DNA from: an uncultured Collinsella sp.
GTDB lineage: Bacteria > Actinomycetota > Coriobacteriia > Coriobacteriales > Coriobacteriaceae
DNA: 64,000 nucleotides
Assembly: GCA_902490305.1 (NCBI GenBank)
Contig: CABUDI010000008.1
Span: 1-64,000, forward strand
Direction of reading: 5' to 3'
Below the pieces are notes generated by a model, which was not told the DNA's origin, made no database searches, and saw only the letters and a list, made by a program, of their open reading frames with translations. Below, in pieces: positions 20,117-31,108 of this stretch (positions are counted from its first letter, which is position 1; each line of letters begins with the position of its first letter). The translations under genes were made by a program, and so were the position numbers.

Positions 20117-21556
20117 TTAGTTCTCCTCGGTCTCAGCGGTCTCGGACTCAGCAAAGTTCCAGCCGGCAAGGCGGTCCTTCGCGGTGTCGATGTCCAGGTA
20201 GTTCTCCTCGCCGTCCATGAGTCGCGTAAAGGCGGTAAAGAGATAGTGGGCATCGGTGGGGCCAGGCGAGGCCTCGGGGTGGTACTGGACCGAGAAGCAC
20301 GGTGCGTCGAGCAGCTGGATGCCCTCGGCGGTGCCGTCGTTGAGGTTCACATGTGTCAGGCGAATGCGACCAAAGCGCTCGTTCATCACGACCGGCGCGA
20401 TTCCGCGGCGCACCCAGACGCGCAGATCTCCATCGGCCGCATGCTCGGTCTCGCCGCCGGAAAGCTCGGGGACAAGCTTGCCCAAGCTGGGGAACAGCAG
20501 GCCAAAGCCATGGTTTTGCGCGGTGATCTCCACACGGCGGCTTACCAGGTTCATAACCGGCTGGTTGCCACCGCGGTGACCGAACTTAAGCTTTTCCATC
20601 TGGGCGCCGCAGGCCAGGCTGATCATCTGGTGACCAAGACAAATACCAAAGACCGGCACCTTGCCGATCAGCTGCTGCACCTGCTCGTAGGTCTCCACCA
20701 CGGCGTCGGGGTCGCCGGGGCCATTGGACAAAAAGACGCCGTCGGGATTCATGTCGAGCACCTCACTCGCGGGCGTATCCCACGGCACGACGGTAAGGTC
20801 GCAGCCGGCGCGGACCAGACCCTCCAGAATGCCGCGCTTCACACCGCAGTCGTAGGCGACCACTTTGTGACGGGCAGGAGCGGCAGCCGTAAGCGCAAAG
20901 TCATGCGTGGCAGGCAGGTCGGCGGCCACAAACTCGTGAGGTACGGGGCAACTTACGGTCTTGACCAGGTTCTCGCCTACCAGCGTGGGCGCTGCGGCCA
21001 GACGCTCGGCAAGCTCGTCGACGTCGAAGATCTCGGTCGAAATAATGCCCATCTTGGAACCATTGTCGCGCAGGTGGCGCACCAGGGCGCGAGTGTCGAC
21101 ACCCTCGATAGCGACGATGCCGTGAGCGCGCAGGTACTCCGGCACGCTCACGGCCGAGCGCCAGTTAGAAGGCGTGGCGCACATGTCGCGAACGATCATG
21201 CCGCGCATGGCCGGAGCGCTCGCAGGGCACACGGCGTCGCCGGGGAAGGCCGACTGGACGTCGGTCTCGTCGATACCGTAGTTGCCGATCTGCGGATAGG
21301 TCATGGTTACGATTTGGCCGGCATAACTCGGGTCGGTCATGACCTCAAAGTAGCCCTCGAGCGAGGTGTTGAAGCAAACTTCGCCGGTCGCGGTGCCCTC
21401 GGCGCCGCATGCACGTCCATAAAAAATGGTCCCATCCTCAAGATACAGGATGCAGGGACCGCAGGTGCCCTTGCTGGTTTTGGCCAGCATACGCTGGCAA
21501 AGCTCGCTGGGCGCGAAGGTGCGGGCGGCAGCGCCCGCGGTATGGTTGTTCGCCAT
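20117..21556 (-). CDS. carA: Carbamoyl-phosphate synthase small subunit
   Basis: CarA hydrolyses glutamine and passes ammonia to CarB. The N-terminal CPSase domain ([27 protein letters not shown], in part) leads to a class I amidotransferase with nucleophile Cys in VFGICLGHQ and the His-Glu pair in [10 protein letters not shown]. At 479 residues it is about 100 longer than usual. About 30 residues are extra at the N-terminus, and about 45 lie between NHGF and the [13 protein letters not shown] motif, where most homologues have a short link. The frame is clean through the insert. The ATG at 21556 follows AAGGAG; a small hairpin (21568-21585) abuts that site. Confidence 0.96.
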   Translation of the reverse strand: MANNHTAGAAARTFAPSELCQRMLAKTSKGTCGPCILYLEDGTIFYGRACGAEGTATGEVCFNTSLEGYFEVMTDPSYAGQIVTMTYPQIGNYGIDETDVQSAFPGDAVCPASAPAMRGMIVRDMCATPSNWRSAVSVPEYLRAHGIVAIEGVDTRALVRHLRDNGSKMGIISTEIFDVDELAERLAAAPTLVGENLVKTVSCPVPHEFVAADLPATHDFALTAAAPARHKVVAYDCGVKRGILEGLVRAGCDLTVVPWDTPASEVLDMNPDGVFLSNGPGDPDAVVETYEQVQQLIGKVPVFGICLGHQMISLACGAQMEKLKFGHRGGNQPVMNLVSRRVEITAQNHGFGLLFPSLGKLVPELSGGETEHAADGDLRVWVRRGIAPVVMNERFGRIRLTHVNLNDGTAEGIQLLDAPCFSVQYHPEASPGPTDAHYLFTAFTRLMDGEENYLDIDTAKDRLAGWNFAESETAETEEN

Positions 21557-21567
21557 AATTCTCCTTC

Positions 21568-21585
21568 CCGGTCTCACAGGACCGG
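21568..21585 (-). promoter_or_regulatory. Hairpin next to the carA ribosome site
   Basis: Six-base arms (ccggtc / gaccgg) with a 6-base loop end within a few bases of the carA Shine-Dalgarno sequence. A second small stem (21610-21625) encloses a TACAAT that could be a -10 box. Leader regulation is possible but not shown by any known riboswitch consensus. Confidence 0.3.
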
Positions 21586-21720
21586 CTTAAAGGTGTGTAG
21601 TTAGGCCTCGCGGTATTGTAACCGCAAGCATGCCTCATGGCGTTAATTTCATCGAAATGTTTACGAAATGATAATTATGACTTTCTATGCATAATGTTTT
21701 TTAATCCCCGTCCCAGAAAA

Positions 21721-21756
21721 ATCATCCCGCGGGGCTTGTGGCTCACGCGGGATGAT
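21721..21756 (-). terminator. Rho-independent terminator
   Basis: Perfect 11-base arms (21721-21731 and 21746-21756; atcatcccgcg) with a 14-base loop. On the minus strand the stem is followed by TTTTCTGGG. It closes the ABC-exporter/membrane-protein pair just after the stop at 21763. Confidence 0.8.
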
Positions 21757-21762
21757 GGCGTC

Positions 21763-22728
21763 TTATTTTTTCTTGTCCTGCTCCAGCAGTTCGGACGGTG
21801 TGCGATCGGGCTTGCCGCCACGGAAAATCTCGCGGCCATGCAGACGATGCTCCAGATCGCGCTCGGCTTTTTCCTCGTCAATCTTGGTCTGGCTCACCAC
21901 CGGGTCCTCAATCAACGACGACACCGAGTTCACCTGCTTCTGAATGCGCTCGGCGATGGTGTCATCCATACTCACGATGCGCATCTTCCAGTCGATACTC
22001 GTGGCGTTGGATGAGCTCTTGGTCCACACGAACGTCAAAATGGCGCTCTGGTGGCCGTGCGCGGGGAACATGCCAAAGAAGGAATCGTGCTGAATGTTGC
22101 TATCCTCGTCGATATAGGCGTGAACGTTATACACCACGCGGTCGATCTTATCGTTGAGCAACGCGTTGGTCGCAAGCGCCGCGGCCTGAATCTGCCCGTT
22201 GGACAGCAGCTCGAGCTCGTTGGCAGACGATGTGTCCAACACCGTCACCTCGACCGTGCCCGTGCGTTCATCGGCTTCATCGACGGTGAAGTCGAGCGGG
22301 AACTGCGTAAAGCCGTTGCCCCATTCAAGTCCACCCTTGAGCGCGGTCGAAACGGTATCGACCGAAACGCTCTCGGACAGGTTGGCGGTGTTCAGACGAC
22401 GCATCACGCCGTAGCCAATCTGCATGCCCACGATCAGCACCAAAATACCGATGACCACGGCCATCGCGGTCTTCGTAATGGTATGGCTCACCTGCGAGCC
22501 CGAAGGATCGTCCTCGGACAGCGGGTCGATATGTTTTGCCTGGCTCGCGCGGTCCTCGCTGCGCAGCTGCGCTAGCGCCGCTTTGTCACCGCGCTTGGCC
22601 GCAGCCTCCTTCTCACGCATGCGCTCGGTACGCTTTTTGGCGAGCGTGGGATCCAAGACGCCGGATGCATCGATTTCGGAGAATAACTCCGTCACTTCTT
22701 CCGGAGTCAAAGGGTTCTTGTCAGCCAT
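21763..22728 (-). CDS. Hypothetical single-pass membrane protein
   Basis: This 321-residue protein has a charged cytoplasmic N-terminus of about 85 residues (LAKKRTERMREKEAAAKRGD). One membrane helix follows (about 86-108, TAMAVVIGILVLIVGMQIGY), then a soluble domain of about 150 residues and a charged tail ending QDKKK. No catalytic motif or known family is recognised. A CAGGAAG site precedes the ATG. It starts 19 bp after the ABC-exporter stop on the same strand and shares its terminator, so the two are probably co-transcribed; a partner role is inferred only from this. Confidence 0.75.
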   Translation of the reverse strand: MADKNPLTPEEVTELFSEIDASGVLDPTLAKKRTERMREKEAAAKRGDKAALAQLRSEDRASQAKHIDPLSEDDPSGSQVSHTITKTAMAVVIGILVLIVGMQIGYGVMRRLNTANLSESVSVDTVSTALKGGLEWGNGFTQFPLDFTVDEADERTGTVEVTVLDTSSANELELLSNGQIQAAALATNALLNDKIDRVVYNVHAYIDEDSNIQHDSFFGMFPAHGHQSAILTFVWTKSSSNATSIDWKMRIVSMDDTIAERIQKQVNSVSSLIEDPVVSQTKIDEEKAERDLEHRLHGREIFRGGKPDRTPSELLEQDKKK

Positions 22729-22747
22729 AAACTTCCTGTCATATCAA

Positions 22748-24520
22748 TCAGTCGAGCTCGTGCGCACGCGCACCTTCGAACTGCATTCGATAGTAACGGG
22801 CATAGGTGCCGCCACGGGCGAGAAGCTCCTCGTGCGTGCCACGCTCCACAACGCGACCATGCTCAACGGTCGCAATCTCATCGGCATGCTTAATGGTCGA
22901 AAGACGGTGGGCGATAATAATCGTGGTGCGGCCGCGTGCCAGCTCTTCGAGTGACTCCTGCACCGCCTCCTCGCTCTCGTTATCCAAAGCACTCGTCGCC
23001 TCGTCCAAAATCAGGATCTTGGGGTTCTTGAGAAACACGCGCGCGATGGCAACGCGCTGCTTCTGTCCGCCCGAAAGACGGCTGCCGCGCTCGCCCACCA
23101 CGGTGTCGTAGCCCTGCGGAAGCGACTCGATAAAGGCATCGATGTTGGCGCGACGGGCGGCCTCGGCGATCTCTTCTGCCGTGGCGCCCGGCTTGCCGTA
23201 GGCGATGTTCTCGCCAATCGTACCGTCAAATAGATAGACATCCTGCTGCACCAGGCCGATGGCGCGGCGCAGGCTCTGCTGCGTCACATCGCGCACGTCC
23301 TGGCCGTCGATGCTAATGGATCCGGCAGCCACGTCATAAAAGCGCGGCAGCAGCGAACAGGTCGTGGACTTGCCACCGCCCGAAGGGCCAACCAGCGCGA
23401 TGGTCTGCCCGGGCTTGATGGACAGATTCATATGGTCGATAACGGGACGCTCGTCGGCATAGCCCTCGCCCAGCTCGACACCCTCGTAGTTAAAGCACAC
23501 GTCGTGATACTCCACGGCGCCGGCAGTCACCTGCAGATCCGTAGCGCCCGGCTTGTCCTGGATATCCGGCGCGGTCGAGAGCACCTCGTCCATACGTTTA
23601 AAGCCGGCGATAGCCTTCTGATACGTTTCGGCCGAATTGACGAGCGTCTCGAGCGGCGTGCAGAACAGCGAAATATAGAGTGCAAAGGTCGCCATATCGA
23701 CCGCCTGCAGCTGTCCCTGGGCGACCAGCCAGCCGCCCAGCAGCACCACGATCACATAGAGCACACCCGAGAGCAGGCCATACGTCGCGGTATAGACGCC
23801 CATGGCGTGATACATGTTCTCCTTGGACGAAAGATAGCGATTGTTTGAGGCGCGGAACTTGAAGCGTTCGGTCTCCTCATTGGCAAAGCTCTTGACCACA
23901 CGCATGCCCGCCAGCGAATCCTGCAGCTGCGCATTGATGCCGCTGATTTTTTTGCGGTTGTCGCTAAAGACCTCGCGCATGCGCATGTTCTGCCAAAACA
24001 TGATGACCGCAAACGCCGCCGTCACCACGGCCATGGCGAGCGCCAGCACCGGGGCAATGGTAAAGAGAATCACAAACGAGCCGATAATCTCGATGCCGCA
24101 GATGATGATCCACTCGGGCACGTGATGCGCCGCCTCGCAGATATCGAACAGGTCGTTGACCACGCGGCTCATCATGTCACCCGAGCTGTTGCGGTCGAAG
24201 TACGCAAAGCTAAAGCGCTCATACTGGTCGAACAGGTCCTCGCGCATCTTGGACTCCATGCGCGCGCCCATCACGTGACCCCAATAGCTCACAAAGTAGC
24301 GGCAGGCGCAGCGGACGGCATACATCAGCACCAAGCCCACCGCGATCATGCCGAGCGCCTGCATAATGGCAGCCTGACCCTGAGCAAATAGCCCACCGGT
24401 CAAATTGCGCAGGATAATGGGGAACGCCAGGTCAATGGCGGCAAGCACCAGAGCACAAACAGTATCAGCAACAAAAAGCCCCATCTGGGGCTCGTAGTAA
24501 GAAAGAAACCTCTTAAACAT
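22748..24520 (-). CDS. ABC exporter, fused permease and ATPase
   Basis: This 590-residue half-transporter has six predicted helices in residues 1-310 (for example VADTVCALVLAAIDLAFPII and GIEIIGSFVILFTIAPVLAL). The C-terminal ATPase has Walker A GPSGGGKSTT, Q-loop region, signature SRLSGGQKQRVAIAR and Walker B ILILDEATSALD. It is the MsbA/LmrA/YknU type, which exports lipids, peptides or drugs as a dimer. Being alone, it probably forms a homodimer. The substrate cannot be told from sequence. The start has CGAGGA upstream. It heads a unit with the 21763-22728 gene. Confidence 0.93.
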   Translation of the reverse strand: MFKRFLSYYEPQMGLFVADTVCALVLAAIDLAFPIILRNLTGGLFAQGQAAIMQALGMIAVGLVLMYAVRCACRYFVSYWGHVMGARMESKMREDLFDQYERFSFAYFDRNSSGDMMSRVVNDLFDICEAAHHVPEWIIICGIEIIGSFVILFTIAPVLALAMAVVTAAFAVIMFWQNMRMREVFSDNRKKISGINAQLQDSLAGMRVVKSFANEETERFKFRASNNRYLSSKENMYHAMGVYTATYGLLSGVLYVIVVLLGGWLVAQGQLQAVDMATFALYISLFCTPLETLVNSAETYQKAIAGFKRMDEVLSTAPDIQDKPGATDLQVTAGAVEYHDVCFNYEGVELGEGYADERPVIDHMNLSIKPGQTIALVGPSGGGKSTTCSLLPRFYDVAAGSISIDGQDVRDVTQQSLRRAIGLVQQDVYLFDGTIGENIAYGKPGATAEEIAEAARRANIDAFIESLPQGYDTVVGERGSRLSGGQKQRVAIARVFLKNPKILILDEATSALDNESEEAVQESLEELARGRTTIIIAHRLSTIKHADEIATVEHGRVVERGTHEELLARGGTYARYYRMQFEGARAHELD

Positions 24521-24550
24521 GCAGTCCTCGGAGATAAAACAATAACGTAA

Positions 24551-24591
24551 GACCCTGGGACAAAATAATCAGTAGTGTTTGCCCCAGGGTC
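24551..24591 (-). terminator. Hairpin terminator after the Nudix gene
   Basis: Perfect 9-base arms (gaccctggg and its complement) around a 23-base loop, followed on the minus strand by CTTACGTTATTGTTTTA. The T-run is loose, so efficiency is uncertain. Confidence 0.5.
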
Positions 24592-24601
24592 GCCCTCGCT
24601 T

Positions 24602-25297
24602 TTAAAGCTCAGTTCCGCCTAGTCGGTGTGCGATGCTGTCGCAGGCAAGCGCGCCTACGACGGTCTTGGCGTCTTCGATCTTGCCGTCGAGCACGGCGTC
24701 GATCAGCTCGTGCAGCGGCACCAGGTCCACGTTGACAAACTCGTCATCATCGGGGTTGGGCGCATCAAACTCGAGCTTGGTAGCCAAGTAGATGTGGATG
24801 ATCTCATCGCAAAAACCGCAGGACGTGACAATCGACGTCAAAAAGCGAATACGACCAGCCTTAAAGCCCGTCTCCTCATGCAGTTCGCGCTTGGCGCAAT
24901 CGAGCGGGTCCTCGCCCGGGTCGAGCTTGCCGGCAGGAATCTCGACCGTCACGCGGTCGATGGCGGTGCGGTACTGACGCACCAGTACGATCTTGCCGCT
25001 CTCGGTCAGTGCCACAACGGCCGCCGCACCCGGATGGCGAACGATATCGCGGGCGCTGCGGTGACCGTTGGGCAGCTCAACCTCAAGACGGTGGACGTCG
25101 AGAATCTTGCCCTTCCAGGCGCACTCCTCCGAAAGAATCTTCTCGTGCAGCTCGGCATCGTGCGGGTCGTCGTCGCCCAGCACCAGTGCCGGCTCGTCAG
25201 CGACCTCGCCACCAGGCTCGCCCTCGGCGTGCCCATACATGTGGCTGTCCTCTTCGACGATCTGCGCGTCCACGAGCTCTTCGTTCTTCTCGTCCAT
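24602..25297 (-). CDS. Nudix hydrolase, ADP-ribose pyrophosphatase type
   Basis: The Nudix box is complete (GKLDPGEDPLDCAKRELHEETGFKA, read in two parts: GKLDPGEDPLDCAKRE and LHEETGF). It binds the metal that activates water for pyrophosphate cleavage. The surrounding motifs (KILDVHRLEVELPNG, VLVRQYRTAIDRVTVEIPAG) match ADP-ribose pyrophosphatases of the NudF group. An acidic N-terminal extension of about 55 residues precedes the domain. I chose the ATG at 25297, about 10 bases after GAGAGGA; an ATG at 25306 lies too close to that site. It follows purD by 21 bp and may be co-transcribed with it. Confidence 0.9.
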   Translation of the reverse strand: MDEKNEELVDAQIVEEDSHMYGHAEGEPGGEVADEPALVLGDDDPHDAELHEKILSEECAWKGKILDVHRLEVELPNGHRSARDIVRHPGAAAVVALTESGKIVLVRQYRTAIDRVTVEIPAGKLDPGEDPLDCAKRELHEETGFKAGRIRFLTSIVTSCGFCDEIIHIYLATKLEFDAPNPDDDEFVNVDLVPLHELIDAVLDGKIEDAKTVVGALACDSIAHRLGGTEL

Positions 25298-25318
25298 CCG
25301 TCTCATTCCTCTCGGATT

Positions 25319-26623
25319 TTAGGCATCCCAGGCGTCGCGGCCGCGCAGCGCGCGCAGGCCGATGTCGTGACGCAGGGTCTTGCCCTCAAAATCAATCTTC
25401 TCGCAGGCCTCGTAGGCAAGGTTGCGAGCGTTCTCGAACGTGTCGCCCAGAGCGGTCACGGCAAGCACGCGGCCACCATTGGTCACGAGCTGGCCGTCCA
25501 CCACGGCGGTGCCCGCGTGGTACACGGTCACGTTCTCCATGGCCTCGGCATCGGCGATACCGGTGATGACCTTGCCCTTCTCGTAGCTGCCGGGATAGCC
25601 CGCGCTCGTCAGGACAACGGCCACGGCCCACTCGTCACGCCAGTCGAGCTCAATCTGATCGAGCTCGCAGTTGGCACAAGCCAGCATGACCTCGACCAGG
25701 TCGTTCTTAAGGCGCGGCAGCACGACCTGCGTCTCGGGGTCGCCAAAGCGGGCATTGAACTCCAGCACCTTGGGGCCGGCAGGCGTGAGCATAAAGCCGC
25801 CGTACAGGCAGCCGCGGTAGTCGATACCCTCGACAGCGAGCTCGGCCACGGTCTGCTCCATGACCTTCACCATCGTGGCGTGCTCCTCGTCAGTCACGAT
25901 GGGCACCGGGCTGTAGACACCCATGCCACCTGTGTTGGGGCCCTTGTCGCCCTCGAGCGCGCGCTTGTGGTCCTGCGAGGTGGCCATGGGGCGAACGGTC
26001 TTGCCGTCGGTAAAGGCCAGCAGCGAGCACTCGGGGCCAACGAGCATCTCCTCGATAACCACGGTGTTGCCGGCATCGCCAAAGGTGCCGCCAAAACACT
26101 CGCGCACGGCCTCCTCGGCCTGCGCAAGCTCGGTTGCCACGATAACGCCCTTGCCCGCGGCAAGGCCGTCGGCCTTGACGACCAGCGGGGCGCCCTGCTC
26201 GCGCACGTAGGCAAGAGCCGAAGCCTCGTCGGTAAACGAGCCGTAGGCCGCCGTAGGGATACCGGCGCGCTCCATGAGCTGCTTGGAGAACAGCTTGGAG
26301 CCCTCCATCTGGGCGCCCTCGGCACCCGGGCCAAAGCAGGGAATACCCGCCGCGCGCACGGCGTCGGCCACGCCCGCCACGAGCGGAGCCTCGGGGCCAA
26401 TTACCACAAGTCCGCATCCGTGGCTCTGCGCAAACGCCGCCACGGCCGCAGGATCGCAGTCGTCGAGAACAACGTTCTCGCCGCAGCTCGCGGTGCCGCC
26501 GTTGCCCGGCGCAATGTAGAGCTTGCCGGCGCGCGGTGATGCTGCGAGCTTGGCTGCCAAAGCATGCTCGCGGCCGCCGCTGCCCAACAACAGGATGTCG
26601 ATGGTTTGAGTGTCCGCCTTCAA
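25319..26623 (-). CDS. purD: Phosphoribosylamine-glycine ligase (GARS)
   Basis: PurD joins glycine to phosphoribosylamine with ATP, the second purine step. The 434-residue protein shows [13 protein letters not shown] for the N-domain, the ATP-grasp region ([18 protein letters not shown]) and the metal-binding [13 protein letters not shown] segment. It starts at TTG (26623), 5 bases after GAGGAGG. A longer frame to 26791 would run into purA and lacks a ribosome site. The upstream gap contains two mutually exclusive hairpins. Confidence 0.95.
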   Translation of the reverse strand: MKADTQTIDILLLGSGGREHALAAKLAASPRAGKLYIAPGNGGTASCGENVVLDDCDPAAVAAFAQSHGCGLVVIGPEAPLVAGVADAVRAAGIPCFGPGAEGAQMEGSKLFSKQLMERAGIPTAAYGSFTDEASALAYVREQGAPLVVKADGLAAGKGVIVATELAQAEEAVRECFGGTFGDAGNTVVIEEMLVGPECSLLAFTDGKTVRPMATSQDHKRALEGDKGPNTGGMGVYSPVPIVTDEEHATMVKVMEQTVAELAVEGIDYRGCLYGGFMLTPAGPKVLEFNARFGDPETQVVLPRLKNDLVEVMLACANCELDQIELDWRDEWAVAVVLTSAGYPGSYEKGKVITGIADAEAMENVTVYHAGTAVVDGQLVTNGGRVLAVTALGDTFENARNLAYEACEKIDFEGKTLRHDIGLRALRGRDAWDA

Positions 26624-26663
26624 GGGTGCCTCCTCTATGGATGAACGGCCCGCTCCGCGCGAG

Positions 26664-26719
26664 CCCTTTGCAAGCAAATATACCCCTCGGCCGCCCGTCC
26701 GGGCTGCAAAGGGGTATAT
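26664..26719 (-). promoter_or_regulatory. Two mutually exclusive hairpins between purA and purD
   Basis: Stem A pairs 26678-26687 (atatacccct) with 26710-26719. Stem B pairs 26664-26672 (ccctttgca) with 26705-26713. The right arms overlap, so only one can form at a time. The place, just upstream of the purD ribosome site and downstream of purA, fits a purA terminator or an attenuator. There is no clear T-run. Confidence 0.4.
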
Positions 26720-26741
26720 CGCAATAACCAAATAGTCCCGA

Positions 26742-28037
<1,296 letters not shown>

Positions 28038-28121
28038 TTACATTCATGGACTGTCTACGCGCCACGCCGGCACGCAGAAGCACAAAACATTCCCAGTATA
28101 CCCGTGCAACGGGCGCCTGTC

Positions 28122-29513
28122 CTACTCCTCGGCATGTGCCCCATCAAGCTCATAGAACTTGGTGGATGCCGGCAGGAACATCAGGTCGACGTCGCCGATC
28201 GGGCCCGAACGGTTCTTGGCCACGACGATACGCGTAACGCCCTCGTCGGGTCGATCGTCGCGCGAGGCCTCGGCCTCGTCGGCGGAGCGATCCAAGAACA
28301 TAACAATATCGGCGTCCTGCTCGATGGAGCCCGATTCACGAAGGTCGGAAAGCTGCGGGCGCTTGCCGGTACGGGATTCGACCTGACGCGAGAGCTGCGA
28401 CAGCGCGATGAGCGGGATCTTGAGCTCCTTGGCCATGATCTTCAGACCACGCGACATCTCCGAAACCTCGACGGTACGGCTCTCGGAGCGGCGTCCCGGC
28501 GGAGGACTCACCAGCTGCAGGTAGTCCAGGATGATGATTGCCTTCTCCTTGTTATGGAGCATGCGGCGGCTCTTGGCGCGAATCTCGGTCACTGTGGTGC
28601 CGGGCGTATCGTCAATCAGAATATCGAGCTTGGACAAGGTCTGCGTGGCCTCGTTGATATTGGCCCACTGCTCGGGGCTAATGCGGCCCATGCGGAAGTC
28701 ACTGATCGAGATCATGGCGTAGGCGCAAATCAGACGCTGGGCAATTTCTTTGCCCGACATCTCCAGCGAGAAGAAGCCGACGGTATAACCGGCAGCGGCA
28801 GCGTTGAGCGCCAGATTCAGGGCGAACGACGTCTTACCCACAGCAGGGCGGGCGCCGATAATGATGAGCTGGCCCTCGCGGAAGCCCATGAGCATGCGGT
28901 CGAGTGACGGGAAGCCCGTGGGCACGCCCGCAGCCTGACCACCGGCCTGACACACTTCCTCGGCCTCGTTATAGGCCTCAACCATAAACTCGGTCAGCGT
29001 CTTGTAGCTCGACTTGACCTCGCGTGCCGTGACCTTGAGCAGCTTGCTCTCGGCTAGCTCCACGACCTCTTTGGTGTCGGTGGGGGCGTTATATGCCAGC
29101 GCGTTGATCTCGTTGGTGGCGCCGATCAGCTCGCGCAGCATCGAATCGCGACGAACGATGGCGGCATGGTGCTGCCAGTTCACGAGCGACAGAGTCTGAC
29201 CCATCAGCTCCAAAATGTAGGCCTCGCCGCCCACGGCATCGAGCTTGTTGATGCTTCGCAGGTAATCGATCAGCGAGATGGAGTCGATGGGAATGCGGCT
29301 GTTGTACATATCGACCATCGCGGTGTAGATGGTCTTATGAATGGGCCGGTAGAAGTCATCGGGCTGCAGCTCGACCTGGGCCTCCTCGACCACCTCGGGT
29401 GACAGCAGCATGGCGGCCAGTACATTGGCCTCTGCATCTTGGTTTTGAGGGAGACCCAACTTGGAGCCACGGTCCTCGACCGTCAGCCCCGCCTCCCTTT
29501 CGTCATATGCCAT
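28122..29513 (-). CDS. dnaB: Replicative DNA helicase
   Basis: DnaB unwinds DNA at the fork as a hexamer. The 463-residue protein has an N-terminal DnaG-interaction domain (PQNQDAEANVLAAMLLSPEV), then the RecA-like domain with Walker A GARPAVGKTSFAL, GFFSLEMSGKEIAQR, Walker B IIILDYLQLV and ALSQLSRQVE. No intein is present. Of three close in-frame ATGs I chose 29513, six bases after GAGG; 29525 is possible. It lies downstream of the rplI operon terminator, so it probably has its own promoter. A DciA-like loader is encoded at 44842-45405. Confidence 0.96.
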   Translation of the reverse strand: MAYDEREAGLTVEDRGSKLGLPQNQDAEANVLAAMLLSPEVVEEAQVELQPDDFYRPIHKTIYTAMVDMYNSRIPIDSISLIDYLRSINKLDAVGGEAYILELMGQTLSLVNWQHHAAIVRRDSMLRELIGATNEINALAYNAPTDTKEVVELAESKLLKVTAREVKSSYKTLTEFMVEAYNEAEEVCQAGGQAAGVPTGFPSLDRMLMGFREGQLIIIGARPAVGKTSFALNLALNAAAAGYTVGFFSLEMSGKEIAQRLICAYAMISISDFRMGRISPEQWANINEATQTLSKLDILIDDTPGTTVTEIRAKSRRMLHNKEKAIIILDYLQLVSPPPGRRSESRTVEVSEMSRGLKIMAKELKIPLIALSQLSRQVESRTGKRPQLSDLRESGSIEQDADIVMFLDRSADEAEASRDDRPDEGVTRIVVAKNRSGPIGDVDLMFLPASTKFYELDGAHAEE

Positions 29514-29676
29514 GAGCATCCTCATTCATATCGCTTGCGAGCATCCATAGTATCAGCCACGGTCCCAAAACGCGCCGCGCGCCGCCAATCATCACCGAAC
29601 CAAACGGATGAACGGTCCTGTATATAGGACTTCGACGCAACGTTCACCATGACACTCACTCAGCGCAAAAAACAAA

Positions 29677-29705
29677 AGGGCGCCCTGGTCTCCCAGAGCG
29701 CCCTT
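29677..29705 (-). terminator. Rho-independent terminator of the rpsF operon
   Basis: Thirteen-base arms (29677-29689 and 29693-29705) pair with one mismatch and a very short loop. On the minus strand the stem is followed by TTTTGTTTTTTG. It lies 33 bp after the rplI stop. Confidence 0.9.
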
Positions 29706-29737
29706 CTTAGAACAAGATTGTTGCGTTGCAGCAAATG

Positions 29738-30253
29738 CTACTCGGCAGCAGCCTCAGTCTCGACCTCGGCGGTCTCCTCAGCCTCAGCCTCGGCAGCGAG
29801 CTCCTCGGCGGTAACGCCAACGAGAACGACAACCTCGGCCTTGATCTCGCGGTACAGCGAGATGGCAACGGTGTGGGCACCGGCAACCTTGATGGGCTTA
29901 CCGAGCTCGACGCGCTTGCGGTCGATGTCCATACCGAGCTGAGCCTTGATGGCGTCAGCGATCATAGCGGCGGTAACGGAGCCAAAGAGGATGCCCTCGT
30001 CGCCGACCTTGACGTCAACGGTGACCGTCTTGCCCTCGAAGGCAGCCTTGGTCTCGTTGGCGGTAGCCAGACGGACGGCCTCGCGCTTGGCGATGTTGTT
30101 GCGACGCTCGTCAAGCTGCTTGAGGTTGCCCTTGGTGGCGGCAACAGCGAGCTTCTTGGGGAACAGGAAGTTCTCAGCGTAACCCTGAGCGACCTCTACG
30201 ACGTCACCCTCGCCGCCCTTGCCCTTGATCTCATCGAGAAGAATAACCTTCAT
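29738..30253 (-). CDS. rplI: Large-subunit ribosomal protein bL9
   Basis: bL9 bridges 23S rRNA and extends from the L1 stalk base. The N-terminal RNA-binding motif MKVILLDEIKGKGGEGDVVEVAQGYAENFL (in part) is classical, followed by the connecting helix and C-domain. The 171-residue chain has a 25-residue Ala/Glu-rich tail (AEELAAEAEAEETAEVETEA) longer than in most bacteria. It is the last gene of rpsF-ssb-rpsR-rplI and has a GGGAG ribosome site. Confidence 0.97.
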   Translation of the reverse strand: MKVILLDEIKGKGGEGDVVEVAQGYAENFLFPKKLAVAATKGNLKQLDERRNNIAKREAVRLATANETKAAFEGKTVTVDVKVGDEGILFGSVTAAMIADAIKAQLGMDIDRKRVELGKPIKVAGAHTVAISLYREIKAEVVVLVGVTAEELAAEAEAEETAEVETEAAAE

Positions 30254-30268
30254 GATGCGTCTCCCTTC

Positions 30269-30535
30269 TTAGCCGCGGTCGCGGTTGCCACGAGAGGAAA
30301 CCACGGGGACGGTGTACGGCAGGAGAGCCATCTCGCGGGCGCGCTTGATGGCGTTGGCGATGTCATGCTGATGCTGCGTGCAAGCGCCAGTGACGCGACG
30401 GGGCTTGATCTTGCCACGGTCGGTCATGTACTTACGGAGAAGCTGAGTGTCCTTATAGTCGATGAACTCAGTGTTCTCCTTGCAGAACTGGCAGTACTTA
30501 CGACGCGGCTGACGTGCAGAAAAATCATTAGCCAT
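30269..30535 (-). CDS. rpsR: Small-subunit ribosomal protein bS18
   Basis: bS18 pairs with bS6 on the platform of the 30S subunit. The 88-residue chain shows [17 protein letters not shown] and the conserved core [17 protein letters not shown]. The two cysteines of CQFC, with a third in TGAC, suggest the zinc-binding form. The ATG at 30535 has AAAGG 8 bases upstream; a longer frame to 30586 lacks support. It lies between ssb and rplI in the operon. Confidence 0.97.
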   Translation of the reverse strand: MANDFSARQPRRKYCQFCKENTEFIDYKDTQLLRKYMTDRGKIKPRRVTGACTQHQHDIANAIKRAREMALLPYTVPVVSSRGNRDRG

Positions 30536-30607
30536 GTCAAAATACCTTTCGTTTGGCAACTTCGGCGAACCGAAGCCGCCTCTCACTCAAAAATAGGTGA
30601 ACAGCCC

Positions 30608-31060
30608 TTAAAACGGGATGTCCTCATCGTAGACGTCGACCGCGGGCGGCGTAGCCACCGGTGCGGCAGGACGCGGTGCGGGCGCGGGAGCTGCGGGGGC
30701 GTAACCGCCCTGATCGTAGCCACCCTGGCCACCACGGGAGCTCATAAACTCGATCTCATCGACGATGACTTCAAGCTTGCTCCGGCGCTGGCCGTCGCGC
30801 TCCCAAGAGCTATAGCGCAGCTTGCCCTCGATCGCGACCTTGTTTCCCTTTGCCAGGAAACGGCTCACGGCCTCGGCGCGCGTGCCGAACATGGTGCAGT
30901 CGACAAAGTTGGGATAGTCCTCCCACTCGCCAGTCTGCGGGTTGCGGCGACGATCGTTCACGGCGACGCCAAAGGACAGAACCTGGGTTCCGCCGGCGGT
31001 GGCGCGCAGCTCGGGATCACGCGTGAGGTTACCGGTGATGTTCACTCGATTGATGCTCAT
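30608..31060 (-). CDS. ssb: Single-stranded DNA-binding protein
   Basis: SSB coats single-stranded DNA at forks and recruits repair proteins. The 150-residue protein has an N-terminal OB fold (MSINRVNITGNLTRDPELR, FVDCTMFGTRAEAVSRFLAKG), then a Gly/Gln/Pro/Ala-rich linker and the acidic tip DEDIPF that binds partners. It sits between rpsF and rpsR as in many Gram-positives. The GAGGAAG site fixes the start. Confidence 0.97.
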   Translation of the reverse strand: MSINRVNITGNLTRDPELRATAGGTQVLSFGVAVNDRRRNPQTGEWEDYPNFVDCTMFGTRAEAVSRFLAKGNKVAIEGKLRYSSWERDGQRRSKLEVIVDEIEFMSSRGGQGGYDQGGYAPAAPAPAPRPAAPVATPPAVDVYDEDIPF

Positions 31061-31108
31061 AACTCACTACTTCCTCTTGGGGCACAAGCCCAGTCCAAAA
31101 CGACAGTC

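Noticed and set aside
20116..20253. N-terminal extension of carB
   Set aside because: The added residues are Arg/Thr/Pro-rich, overlap the carA end in another frame, and lack a ribosome site; the ATG at 20115 has one.
24626..26539. Long plus-strand frame opposite the Nudix gene and purD
   Set aside because: Antisense shadow created by codon bias; both minus-strand genes have clear motifs.
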